Assembly (NCBI GenBank): GCA_015179125.1
Contig: WHVA01000009.1
Span: 124,001-188,000, forward strand
From: Gautieria morchelliformis
Lineage: Eukaryota; Basidiomycota; Agaricomycetes; Gomphales; Gomphaceae
Length of the DNA stretch: 64,000 nucleotides
Direction: 5' to 3'
Position numbers and translations under genes: made by a program
The notes under the pieces: generated by a model
What the model saw: only the letters and a program-made list of their open reading frames with translations
What the model was told of the DNA's origin: nothing
The model's database searches: none
Shown: piece after piece, positions 1-9,487 of the stretch
Position numbering within the stretch: the stretch's first letter is position 1
How the letters are laid out: each line of letters begins with the position of its first letter

Positions 1-125
1 GGTAACGATGAAGAGACGTCATGGGTCCTTGCGACCGAGCTCCGCCATGCGGCCGAGATTGTGACTGACTTTCACTCAGCCTAGCCTGCCAAGCCTGGAC
101 CATGGGTTCCTTGAACCTGAGCTTC
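1..125 (+). pseudogene. C-terminal end of a Gypsy chromodomain
   Basis: Frame 1 reads as the last third of a chromodomain: the stretch DEETSWVLATELRHA at residues 4-18 matches the equivalent DEETSWISAMELDHA of Gypsy-1 near position 5900 in this window. A TAG at 82-84 falls where Gypsy-1 has the Tyr of FHKSYP, and the same frame continues with PAKPGPW, so the stop looks premature by a few codons. Chromodomains at the end of chromovirus integrases bind modified histones and steer integration. The element starts left of the window. Its 3' LTR could be the LTR-A fragment that follows, but this is not shown. Family assignment is firm; the element's identity is unknown. Confidence 0.75.
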
Positions 126-190
126 AGCTCTCCTGTTTCGTTTCACTCATTTGACGGTCACTTTCTTAGTTAGATGCAACACTCTTTGCT

Positions 191-637
191 ATGACGGCCT
201 CTTTCCTATTCGCTGTTATCATACGAGCATTCAGTATAAGTAGTTTAGGTTCGCATGCATATTCTGCAGTTCAATTATCATACATCTATCTTGTGCAAAA
301 ACTTGACCTCACTGTGATCATCGTCTTGAGCCCTCTTCTATAGACTCCTATCTTAGACCAGAGGAGGACTTAAGCACCACTGGTGAGTTTTCATACTTCA
401 CCTTCATTACCTTAGCCTTCATACTATTATTGGTGCTGTCAGCGAAGGGCTCTGAAGGAGCACCTTCACCGGCCAAAGGATTGTTACTGCTAGACAACCT
501 TTCCATGAGACCTTGAACATTACGTCGTCAAGTGTCACGGGCTATTTTGCTATGACTGTAGATAGGGCAAGCCCAGTTTGGGCAGCTGTCTTACCTTCTA
601 AACATTTATTCACCCATCTTATTCGCTGAACTACACA
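191..637 (+). repeat. LTR-A fragment (3' half)
   Basis: This segment aligns by eye with the 3' half of the complete LTR-A copies at 1149, 34116 and 54724: the run tgacggcctctttcctattc, the TATAAGTAG-type box, the GAAGGGCTC/GAGCACCTTC inverted repeat near 447-471 and the ATAGGGC block. It lacks the 5' half and the CTTGACA terminus, and diverges after gctgaac at about 637. It is a truncated, diverged relic; no target duplication can be assigned. Confidence 0.75.
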
Positions 638-770
638 CTTTGCTTGTAGTTCTTGGCTTTCCCTTCTCTCTGTCTGTTCACTTCATCCCCGTTTCCGATC
701 CCATTCTCGAAACAAAAAGCACCAAGAAAAAAGATTCACTTTAAGATAGAAAATCCGAAAAAACAGTAGT

Positions 771-2671
771 TTAATTATCCTCCATAGTAGCATCCTCATC
801 TGCATCCTTTCCCTTGTCATCCCACTCATCCTCCTCGTCCCTGTCATCAGAACCTGAACCTGAACCCGCTTCCGCTTCTGCTTTTTCCTCTGTCTCTTTC
901 TCTTTTCCCTTGTCTTTTTCCTCTGCCCCATTTTCCCTTTCCACACTCCCCGAACCCAAACCCAAACCCCCAGCCAAATTGAACCTGCCCCAATCCGAAC
1001 CCGAACCTGACCACAAGGCCGCATTCTTGGCCGCTGCAGTCCACAAGTGGAGCCGCTTGTTCAGCCTGCAATTGTGCCGCTCAATTTGCTGCACAAAGTC
1101 AAAGACACCCCAGAGCAGGTGATTTCTCCGCTCCAGTTGCTGGTTCTGTGTCATGACGTGTTTATTTCTCATACTCAGGTGCTCTGTCCTGCCATTTCTC
1201 ACCCCATTTCCATGTTCGTTCCGATCGCCATTGTCGTGTTCGGCAACCGATTCTCGCTGTTCGCACCAATTACCATAGCCACGCCACCAAACGCACGATC
1301 AACGTCTTTGGACTGACTTGGCAGCCATTGCTGGGTCTACCACCTCCTCTGCTCAACCCTCTTCTGATGGTGTTCTGGTAATTGGATTGTCATGACCTGT
1401 GTATTTCCTGCACCTTGTATCCCCATTTCCCCTTTCGCTACTCCTTCCCAGTGTTCGCTCGGCTTCGCCCTCCACCTCGACCTCTCCTGCTCTATGTCAC
1501 CTCTGTTTGCCCTTCCTCGCATTTCGCCGAACGACCATTCGCTGCTCGCATCATTCGCCAACAGGCACACCATCAAATCACGATCGACATCCCTATCCGG
1601 CATGATGGCTCGTCAGTAACTCCATCAGCTTCTCGATCCAACCCCCTTTTGGTGTTCATATGAGCAGGGTGCGTTCGCGGGATGTCCTACCCGTAGGTTG
1701 TGTGGGATCAACCCAGCAGACGAAGAGTCCGTGCAGGGTGGTGTATATGCGGGCCCCAAGACATGATTTCGTACACAGGTGTCTTCGCCGCCTTCACTCT
1801 CTGTCGTTTCATGTTCTCCCTCTTCTCTCATTCTATTGTATGTTTATTCCATCTATGTTGTATCATGACTGCACACCCCTATCCAACCCTGACTCGTGAC
1901 GGCCTCTTTCCTATTCACTGATACCTTACGAGCATTCGATATAAGTAGTTTACATTCATATGTATATTCCCCAGTTCAATTATCATACGTCGTCCATCTT
2001 GTGCAGACTTGACCTCACTGTGATCATCGTCTTGAGCCTTCTCTTGAAGATTTCTATCTTTGACCAGCAGAGGACTTAGGCATCACTGGTGAGTTCTCAT
2101 ACTTCATCTTCGTTACCTTAGCCTTCAAACCATTTTCTGTGCTGTTGGCGAAGGGATTGTCGAAACTTAGACAGCCCTTCGGTGATACCTTGCATGTTAC
2201 ATTGTCAAGTGCCATGGGCCATTTCGCTACGAGTGTAGATAGGGCGAGCCCTGTTCGGGCAACCCTCCTATCTCATGAACATTCATCAGTTCACGTATTC
2301 ATCGAACGGCATACTTATTCGCACAAGTTATTCGGGCATTCGCTGTGTTCACTAATACACGATATTAACGCCTAAAAACCAATCTTGACATTCTGCTGGG
2401 ACAGCAAGTCCCGCACCATCAGGGAGACCTCAGCTCCAGTAAACCCGTTGGGTTTTAGACCTGTGATCACTGCTCCTGATGGCCCAGCACGGATGTCCAC
2501 CATCAGTATGGCTCCCGACGGCTTAACCAAATCCACCTTGGCCTTCTTTGGCCCCAGCCCCTCGGTCCCCTCCTCTCTATGCTTACTCGATTGTGACGAT
2601 TGGGTGAGCAAGAAATTTTTTATAGTGATGCCAGCGCTCTTTTGCGTGACCAGGGTGTAGGCTGTGCTCAA
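771..2671 (-). pseudogene. Unrecognised ~217-aa ORF split by a solo LTR
   Basis: A minus-strand frame opens at 2671 (MSTAYTLV) and runs to the right edge of the solo LTR-A at 2391. The same frame resumes left of the LTR at 1148 and ends at a stop at 771. Removing the LTR and one copy of its TTCTG duplication leaves the frame open, about 217 codons in all. The N-terminal half is mixed alpha/beta-like with a basic GPKKAKVD patch. The middle is rich in Gln, Arg and Leu. The C-terminal third is Gly/Ser repeats followed by a strongly acidic Glu/Asp/Lys tail. I do not recognise the family. Its first ~33 codons lie in a 100-bp repeat that is also present after the recombinase at 2984-3085, so it may belong to the neighbouring DIRS-like element and not to the host. 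Confidence 0.5.
1149..2390 (+). mobile_element. Solo LTR-A, target duplication TTCTG
   Basis: Begins TGTCATGACG and ends AATCTTGACA, with a perfect 5-bp duplication TTCTG at 1144-1148 and 2391-2395. No internal coding part is present, so this is a solo LTR left by LTR-LTR recombination. The ATATAAGTAG box near 1939 suggests the transcription direction. Length 1,242 bp, slightly shorter than the other complete copies (1,272-1,273 bp) because the CGAAGG inverted repeat near 2150 is partly deleted. Confidence 0.9.
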
Positions 2672-3085
2672 GCCGGCGCAAGCATAAGTACAGATAAGCA
2701 GGCGAAAAAAGTGGGAATGGGTCAGGGCAGGTGTGAAAAAGGAAGGAGCTCGAAGCCTTTGTGGCTATCGAGCGTGAGATATGTGAGAAGGATGCAAGGA
2801 GGTCATATGGGAGATCAAGGTCTTATATACTAGTGGGACAATAGGAAGAGTGGGACAATGGTGAGAGTGAGACAATAGGGAGATGGGACAATGACGAGAA
2901 GTGTGGACTAAAGACAAAAGGTGGACATAGTCACGTGCCTCGTGCCATAGACCTCGGACAAGGCTATGCTTTGTCCGCTCCATCTATGCTTACTCAATTG
3001 TGATGATTGGGTGAGCAAGAAATCTTTTATAGCAATGCCAGCGCTCTTTTGCGCGACCAGGGTGTAGGCCGTGCTCAAGCCAAAG
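2576..3085 (-). repeat. Direct repeat pair (~100 bp) after the recombinase
   Basis: The blocks 2576-2675 and 2984-3085 are about 90% identical direct copies (tctatgcttactc ... gtgctcaagcc), separated by about 310 bp. They sit just past the end of the tyrosine recombinase frame. YR retroelements end in split direct or inverted repeats rather than LTRs, so these are candidates for that structure; this is inference from position. Between them at 2833-2895 lie four loose copies of a g(t/a)gggacaat motif. Confidence 0.55.
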
Positions 3086-4211
3086 TCGGAGTGAAGCGAA
3101 GAGACGGAGGCTCGGGAGGCTGAGCGTTGGGAACGGCCCAATGGAGGCGCGCTGAGAGGGATAATAGGCGATATTTGTTTGGTTCGATATAAAGCTTGTA
3201 AGCATCGCTGCGCCAGCGGCCTAGCTGCTGTAATACGAACTCATTGAAACCTGCGGCAGCTGCGGAGGAGGCGCCCCCTCTCTGGAAACTATGCCCTGCA
3301 AACTGACCGGTATTGAAGCCCAGTTGAGCGAGGTCTTCGCACAGCCGCCGGAGGAGATCAGCGCGAAGGAGGGGCAAGCCGTCGTGCCCGACAAATAGCG
3401 CAGACTTGGGTGGACGTGGATCCGTGGCGTAGAGTCTCTTGAGGCTGGCGACTGGGAATGTGGGAGCATCTGGGGCGGTGGAGATGTAGAGAGAGACACC
3501 CCGTCGGAAGGGGTGGTCTTTGAGGAGGGGATAGAGAGAATGATGTAGTGGGGTGAGGCGAAGGAAGGTTCAAAGCACATGGAGCTCCTGGTGAGATGTG
3601 CAGAAGCGTCAAATGATTTGACTTGCCGAACAGTGAATTTGCCGCAGCGCAAGAACGCAGGGACAGCGAGGCAGATGGCTGCAATATAATTGACTTCGCC
3701 AATGCTGGATGGCCTGGGGTGAAGGGCAATGATCTGCCAAAGGATATCAAATGTAACGGGCAGCTTAGGTTTCCTGTCCTTTTCGCCCATGTACCGCTTG
3801 ATGCCTCGCACCATTCTCTGGAGCAAAGGCGATTCGCAGGCGTCGAAGGGGAGGTCGTTGTCGATGTGAGCGGAGCGGAGGTGGGTGATGTATGACTTGA
3901 TTGTCTTCAGCTGCAGGGTGCGTGATCCCAGGAAAGCGACCCATTCAAGGATGGCTGTGGGTTGCGGGAAAGATTGTGCCGGAAGGGTTCCGCAGGTGAG
4001 GATTGGCGAGGATGAAGTCGAAGAAGGATCGCTGGCCGGTGGTGTATGAGGTGCGGGTGCTGGACGCGAGCCCGTGCCGAAGCCAGAACGCTGCGAGTCT
4101 TGACATATGAGAGTGTGTCTGATACCACTGGTCAGATGGTGGGGCTAGGTGGGCTGTCGGTTCAGGTATGGGCAGATTCGAGTAGGCGGGTGTACATGTA
4201 ATGAGAGGCAT
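3075..4211 (-). pseudogene. DIRS-like tyrosine recombinase, frameshifted
   Basis: Three minus-strand frames carry consecutive parts of one tyrosine recombinase. 3945-4211 has the N-terminal helical DNA-binding domain (LAAFWLRHGLASSTRTSY). 3221-3826 has the first catalytic Arg (PAFLRCGKFT) and the beta-hairpin Lys region (SIPSSKTTPSDG). 3075-3377 has the GHSFQRGGAS box and the LGRWRSDAYKLYI tail with the Trp and the nucleophile Tyr. Frameshifts lie near 3950 and 3520. In the HxxR box the Arg position holds Gln (CAG), consistent with a CGG-to-CAG transition, so the enzyme would be inactive even without the frameshifts. The reverse transcriptase and RNase H lie directly upstream and overlap by about 50 bp, which indicates a DIRS/Ngaro-type element, not a Crypton. 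Confidence 0.85.
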
Positions 4212-5035
4212 AGTCGGCGAGCGTGTTATCGGAAGAAGAAAGCCAAGAGGATGAGTAAGAGAATTCGAGCTGCGCTGCTAGCATAACAATCATGCGGAGG
4301 TTCGTCATTACATGCATAGATCGGTTCGTGTCATTCTCAATGGTGCGAACATCCACCTGGTTGTCTATGTGGGAGATGACGTGCTTATGCTTCCATAAGT
4401 GACCCCAGCGGAGGATAGCCTGTAGAACTGCATAAATTTCTTTGAATTGGATGTCACATTCGTGGAAACGCCTAGGGATTCGGCTGGAGAACCACTCATT
4501 CCCAAATATCCCCCCTATGCCCTTTTTTCTGCTTGCATCCGTGTATACATGCAAGGTGTCATAGGATGGGAAAATGAGGCGGATGCCGTTCCATCGAAAT
4601 GCGTAAGTATGCCACCATCGGATTTCAGCATGTGCGTAGGTGGGTATGTGGCGGATGGCATAGCTCGACTTGAAAGAGGTCGAGAAATTAATGAGTCTGC
4701 GCAGGAATGCGCGGGAATGTGGGATGACTTGAGAGCAAAACTGCAAGAACCCGATTAGTTGCTGAAGATCGCGCAAGGAGCAACTAGGACGAGAGAGCCA
4801 AGTTAGGAGGAGGCCCCGAAGGTAGCAGAGCTTTTCTTCGGGGAGACAGGCTTCCATTGCTGTGGAGTCTAGGTCGAGGCCCAAAAATTCTACCTGAGTA
4901 GAGGGACGGATTGTCTTTTTGTCCTGAAAGGAGAGGCCAAGCTCCCGTCCTAGGGCTTGGATCCAATCAACTGCCTGGTTGGCAAGACTAAGTGGGGTGG
5001 AAGAATAAAATGGCATGGATGCTGGAGTTGCGGGA
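4162..5035 (-). pseudogene. DIRS-like reverse transcriptase C-end and RNase H
   Basis: The frame (open from 5103) reads into the RT thumb/connection of a YR retroelement: ALGRELGLSFQDKKT, then EFLGLDLDSTAM and the LRDLQQLIGFLQ helix. The RNase H domain follows with DTLHVYTDASRKKGIGG (first Asp), the FKEIYAVLQAI helix (Glu) and SHIDNQVDV (Asp). The catalytic RT palm (YxDD) is missing: homology stops near 5035 where the sequence changes to the Zn-cluster frame on the other strand, so the element is 5'-truncated. It is followed by the recombinase with a short overlap, as in DIRS elements. The RNase H residues appear intact. Confidence 0.85.
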
Positions 5036-5056
5036 ACTGGGACCGGATAATCCCAC

Positions 5057-5734
5057 AATGAGGAAACGGAAGACAAGGGACGGCGAGGAAGAGAAGGCTC
5101 CATGCGACACGTGCGAGGTCAAAGGCTTGGACTGCATGTGGTCCGAAAATCCGCGGGAAACGGCCTGTGACCGGTGCCGGGACAAGAAAAGGCGCTGCGT
5201 CATGGACGGGTGTGCCGCGAGGGTGGAGCGGAAAAGGCGCAAGGTCGAGACTGAGGGGCCTGAAACCCATAAGTCGAAGCCGGGACCACGTGGAGGAAGT
5301 CCGTGGAAGGGTTTCGGGTGACCGGAATGTCGGAGGCTGCGGTACTGAACCGCTTTACCGTGGCTTCGCCCTTGCTTGACATCGCCAGGTCGTTGAGGGG
5401 TATGCGGAAAACCCAACACGGAATTTGGAACCTCATGGAGGAGATGGCAGAAGTTCAGCGGCATCAAGTGCTGTCCTTCCTGAACCAGATGACCATCATG
5501 TCGACAGTCTTGGAACAGGTGAACTGGGAATTCCGATGGCGGAATGATTGGGTCCGGGAACGAATGGAGTCGCGAGCGCGGGAGCAGGGAAGTGGGGCAG
5601 AAGCGGGTCCGAGGAGAAGGGCAGAAACGAGGGACCGGGTGGGGACCGAGTTGGTGAACGTGGAGATAGGACATGCGGAAGAAGGTCCGGAAGCGGAGAA
5701 TGAGGGCGAGGCGGAAACAACGAGGGAGGAGTAG
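5057..5734 (+). CDS. Zn2Cys6-like Cys-cluster ORF, antisense at Gypsy-1 end
   Basis: From the ATG at 5057 (MRKRKTRDGEEEKAPC) the frame encodes a perfect C-x2-C-x6-C-x10-C-x2-C-x6-C array at about residues 16-47, the spacing of fungal Zn2Cys6 clusters, with the basic RDKKRRC stretch in the second half instead of the first. This frame stops at 5321. The continuation (5303-5734) is in another frame and encodes a hydrophobic/amphipathic segment (LLDIARSLRGM ... WNLMEEMAEVQRH) and an acidic Glu-rich tail, so either a frameshift or an unrecognised intron lies near 5300. It lies antisense to Gypsy-1 pol, between pol and the DIRS junction, and shares the CGGAA-rich composition of Gypsy-1. It may be an accessory antisense frame of that element. 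DNA or nucleic-acid binding is inferred only. Confidence 0.55.
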
Positions 5735-5741
5735 GGGTCAA

Positions 5742-5862
5742 AAAACTTGTAATATAATTTCTTGAAGTGTTGGAATATCATAGCGGAAGATTGATCGGAA
5801 TTGTGTTGTGACTTAAGAACTGTAAGATTAAATGAGGGTATCAGAAGTGGGGTCGGAATTGA
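5742..5862. other. Gypsy-1 3' noncoding remnant
   Basis: Between the pol stop (5863-5865) and the antisense Zn-cluster frame there is only noncoding sequence with several TCGGAA/GCGGAA words like the rest of Gypsy-1. No LTR-C is found here, so the 3' LTR of Gypsy-1 is absent from this side; the element was truncated at or before the DIRS junction near 5035. Confidence 0.5.
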
Positions 5863-6995
5863 CTAGGGTGCGAACATGGGGCCAGGATTATCAGGATATG
5901 ACTTGTGAAAATCAGAGACGAGGTCAGAGGCGTGATCTAGTTCCATGGCAGAAATCCATGAGGTCTCTTCGTCGGTGTTTTCGTAGCCTGCCCACTTGAC
6001 TAGGTACTGGAGTTGGCAGCGGTATCATCTGTTGAGCTTGGAGTTTAGAATTTCTGAGATGTCATATTCCGGCTCTCCATCGATGATCACTGGCCGAGGC
6101 GGAGGTTGTTCTCGATTCGGAATTGTATTCGGAACTGTGGGCTCAAGCATGGAGATGTGGAATACCGGGTGTACTGCACGCATATTGTCAGGAAGTCTGA
6201 GAGTGAAAGAACGACTGCCGGCCTTAGCGATGATCTCGTAAGGGCCAAGGTATTTTTCAGAGAGCTTCGAGGGGCGAGTGGTGCGGAAGTTTTCAGCTTT
6301 GACAAAGACTTTGTCCCCTATCTTGAATGCCGGTTGCGGAAGGCGTTTCCAATCGGCAGAAGTTTGGTATCTCTTTTGGGCAGCGGAAATGTTCTCTCGG
6401 AGGTGCTGGTGAAGGCCGTCGAGTTCCACAATGAAATCTCGGGCTCTTGCAGAGGCGAGGTCGCGTTCGGGGTGGATGGCGAGATTCGGGTGGTAGCCCT
6501 TGTTGGCGTAAAAGGGTGAAATTCCAGTGGTAGCGGAAGGCGCATTGTTGTAGGCAAATTCCGCGAGCAGAAGGAGGTCAGACCAATTGCTGTGTTGGTA
6601 GTTGCAATAGACGCAGAGATACTGCTCAAGGGTCTGATTAGTATGTTCTGTTTGTCCGTCACCTTCAGGATGATAACTGGAAGTGAAGTGGAAATTCCAC
6701 GGTTGTTCCGGGATCGGAAGTTGCTTCAGGAGGCCGTAGGGTTTGTGACGTTGGGGCTTGGCACACATACAGGTGGTGCATGACTTGCAATAGTCTTGGA
6801 CCATCATGCAGAGAAGAGGCCAAGTGTAGGTGCGTCGGATTATGTCGAGGGTTTTGTGTTGGCCTTGGTGACCTGAGAGCGGGTGATTGTGGCTTTGCTG
6901 GAGCACGCGAAGTCGTAGATCATTGATGTCTGGAACGTAAATCCAGGACTTGTACTGGAGAAATCCGTCGGAATTGAGGGACCATCTAGGACTGG
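5863..6995 (-). pseudogene. Gypsy-1 integrase (core-deleted) and chromodomain
   Basis: Continuation of Gypsy-1 pol after the solo LTR-B. It starts with the RNase H/integrase linker, then the HHCC zinc-binding module (HPLSGHQGQHKT ... CKSCTTC). The frame then jumps from KQLPIPEQPW straight to FTSSYHPEGDGQTEHTNQTL, so most of the integrase core including the first two catalytic Asp residues is deleted while the third acidic region (GQTEHTN) remains. The C-terminal SH3-like part (KIGDKVFVKAENF ... LGPYEIIAKAG) and a chromodomain follow. A TGA at 6025-6027 interrupts the chromodomain and lies where CGA (Arg) is expected; the frame continues as YRCQLQYLVKWAGYE to a natural TAG at 5863-5865. Confidence 0.9.
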
Positions 6996-7423
6996 TGTAT
7001 GGGAACTGCTGTACAACCAGCATACTATATGATCTCGGATCAGGCTGTTCAACCAGCCCTCAAATGTCTCTTTTCTGTAACTTTGTACTCTGCATCAAAG
7101 GCCTTTAAAATAACCAATTATCGCCATCATAATAATGTCTACTATCCTCTTAAGGCCTATTCAAACATCCCTCTAATTATCTATGAATTCTGCCTATTTT
7201 TCCGAGGCTGTCTTCACTCAAACTCACCTATTTCTGTGCAGCAGAGTGGTGGATACACATGTCCCCACAACTGTGTTTCGGACTTCCAATTTCAAACTCC
7301 GACAGGACGCTCGCGTCGCTCGCGGCTTGTGCACCCGCGGTCACCCACAAATCCGGTCAGGTGGCTCCTTCAGACTCAGCCTCTGAGTTTGAAAAGCCTA
7401 GTCATTTGCTTGTACAGCCTCAA

Positions 7424-7646
7424 TGACTCAACTGACTCATGCACACCTTGGTGAGTCACATGCCCATGACTCACCCAGGCTGTCATAAATCACATGAGTC
7501 CAATTAATGACTCATTCCTGACAAATCAAGCCCTGATTGGTGGAAAAGCTAGTGGAGTCACCAGTAGGAGTCATTTCAAGTCACTGTGAGTCATTATGAG
7601 TCAGACAGAACCTTCCCACACATTCCGAGAGCTTCTTCGTGACTCA
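7424..7646. promoter_or_regulatory. Cluster of eight TGA(C/G)TCA motifs in LTR-B
   Basis: Perfect copies of the 7-bp palindromic-type motif TGACTCA/TGAGTCA start at 7424, 7433, 7452, 7467, 7508, 7587, 7597 and 7640, plus near-misses such as TGAGTCC at 7495. This is the binding site of Gcn4/AP-1 family bZIP factors (cross-pathway control in fungi). They lie 63-285 bp upstream of the TATA box at 7709, the usual place for an upstream activating region. The function is inferred from the motif only. Confidence 0.6.
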
Positions 7647-7708
7647 TTCCCCCATTCTATTAATAGATAGAAGGTCCTACCGCTTAGTTAAGTGCCTGTA
7701 CAATACGA

Positions 7709-7717
7709 TATAAAAGG
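7709..7717 (+). promoter_or_regulatory. TATA box of LTR-B
   Basis: TATAAAAGG, followed by a GAGGCCC segment and pyrimidine-rich DNA. The box is conserved in position in the 27397 copy as CATAAAAGG (near 28193) and in the inverted copy near 42645-42653. Confidence 0.6.
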
Positions 7718-8368
7718 AGGCCCTTTTTGCCTGCCTTTCATCAGCCAATCTACCCATCTTCTATCCTACATGTGACCTCGTGTGACTTGCATCTTACTAA
7801 GCTGCTAATCCCAGCTAGGGTTATTCACATACTTTAGTGTCTAATTCCTTGTTAAGTAGTTACTTTACTGCTTAGCCACTTGGACTAATCCTCCAGGTGT
7901 AATTCTACAGAGTGAGTCTGTCAATTGAAAGTCTTGCCATTCGCACTCCAATACCCGAGACGATCTAGTCAGTTGATTTTCCTGATTAGAGAGTTTCACA
8001 AGTTGCTTTGTTCACAAAACTCGTCCCTCGTTTTATTGCTGTGCGCTGGTAGATTATCAGGGCAGTCCATTTATAAACTCGCCTGCTAAGTACATTCCTT
8101 TATATTTTGGAATAGGCTTGGACCCCGATAGTGTCCTTGAACCTACAGTCTTTTAGTTTATTGTTCAGTGCTGCTAAGAAACGCATTGCCTTCCATCCGT
8201 ATTAACTTGGACTAGTTCTTACGTGGATTGCAACCAAGTTACAAATATTAAATGATTTCCAGAGTTGTGCTGCAGCATTGTTTAATATTCTTTGAGTCTC
8301 GTAAACCACACGTTCTGATACATTGAAGTGTTAGAAATAACACCAAAGTCTTGAAGGGTTCCAAAACA

Positions 8369-9487
8369 ACTGGTTGGGTCATCGAGGTGGTTTGTGGAGA
8401 TGGGGTCGGAACGAAGTGCGGAACGGATGTCGGAATGGAGAGACTCGGTGTCCATAATGATTGAGGCACAGAGTAGCGGAAACTGCAATGCTGTGGCACG
8501 CAGGGGCAATGCCAGTTGCTCAGTGGAGAAGACTGGGCGGAAATTGTGCAGATTAACACTGGCATAGTCGCTACTTCCCTCTTTTGGGTAGACGTCCCAA
8601 CATCTAGTGAGTGCATCGGGTTTTGCTCCGAATTTTCCGGGGCGGAAGCAGATCACCATGTTGAACTGTGAGAGATATTCAGACCAGCGGACTTGACAGC
8701 GAGTCAAAATCTTAGTAGTTGCGAAATACTCAAGGTTTTTATGATCCGTTACAACGTCGATCGGATAAGTTGGGCCTTCAAGGTAGTGTCTCCAAATTTG
8801 GAAGGCTTCGAAGATCGCAAGTAGTTCCTTATTGTGGATGTCGTAGCTGAGTTCCGGGGCGGAAAAGGTGCGGGAATGAAAAGCGATCGGATGAATTTCT
8901 CCATCATCGGGGCAAATGATGGAAAGGATGGTGGCTAGCGCATAGTCAGAAGCGTCGGTTTCGAGTACAAGTTGGGCATCTGGAATCCAGAAACCGAGTA
9001 TAGGAGCCGTAGTGAAGGCCGATTTGAGGGCTTTAAATGCGGAATGGCATTCCGGAGTGAAATTCCATGGGGCACCCTTCCTGGTGAGACGCGTGAGCGG
9101 AACAGTAACGTCAGAAAAATTGTAAATGAAACGCCGGTAAAAGTTGGTGAAGCCAAGGAAAGACTGCACATCCTTAACACGTCGGGGTTCCGGCCATTCT
9201 TGAATTGCCTTGACTTTGTCCTCTGCCATGGTAAGACCTGTTGGAGAGAGGATGTAGCCGAGGTATTCGACCATGTCACGATGCCATTCGCATTCCTCTG
9301 CTTTTGCGTAGAGATGGTGTTTACGGAGATGGCGGAGTACTTCGCGGACATGTTCCCGATGTTTTTCCGGTGTGTCGGAATAGATGAGGATGTCGTCAAT
9401 GTAGACTAGGACGCATACATCGAGAAGGTCGGAAAATACGTCGTTCATAAGTTGCTGAAAAGCGGCGGGAGCATTGGTTAGACCGAA
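8369..9487 (-). pseudogene. Gypsy-1 reverse transcriptase C-part and RNase H
   Basis: Middle part of Gypsy-1 pol between two solo LTRs. It starts after the LTR-C insertion with the RT motif around GLTNAPAAFQQLMND, followed by the catalytic YIDDILIYS box near 9390. The thumb (LGYILSPTGL, SFLGFTNFYRRFI) and an RNase H domain follow (VLETDASDYALATIL near 8960, then the HNKELLAIFEAFQIWRHYLEG helix and VTDHKNLEYF). The frame runs uninterrupted to the LTR-B at 8368. The catalytic Asp pair of the RT and the first Asp of RNase H are intact, so this piece was functional until split. Confidence 0.92.

Larger units (their letters stand above)
6996..8368 (+). mobile_element. Solo LTR-B, target duplication ACTGG
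   Basis: Begins TGTATGGGAACTG and ends GGTTCCAAAACA, flanked by ACTGG at 6991-6995 and 8369-8373. Removing it restores the Gypsy-1 pol frame across the site. 1,373 bp, no internal coding sequence. A TATAAAAGG box at 7709-7717 shows it is oriented to transcribe rightward, antisense to Gypsy-1. The 223 bp upstream of the box carry the TGA(C/G)TCA cluster listed separately. Confidence 0.92.

Noticed and set aside
814-1122. Pro/Ser-rich plus-strand ORF
   Set aside because: Antisense shadow of the acidic Gly/Ser C-terminus of the split ORF at 771-2671.
3075-4211. Crypton or host integrase-like gene
   Set aside because: RNase H and RT sequence of the same strand directly overlap its start, which indicates a DIRS-like retroelement.
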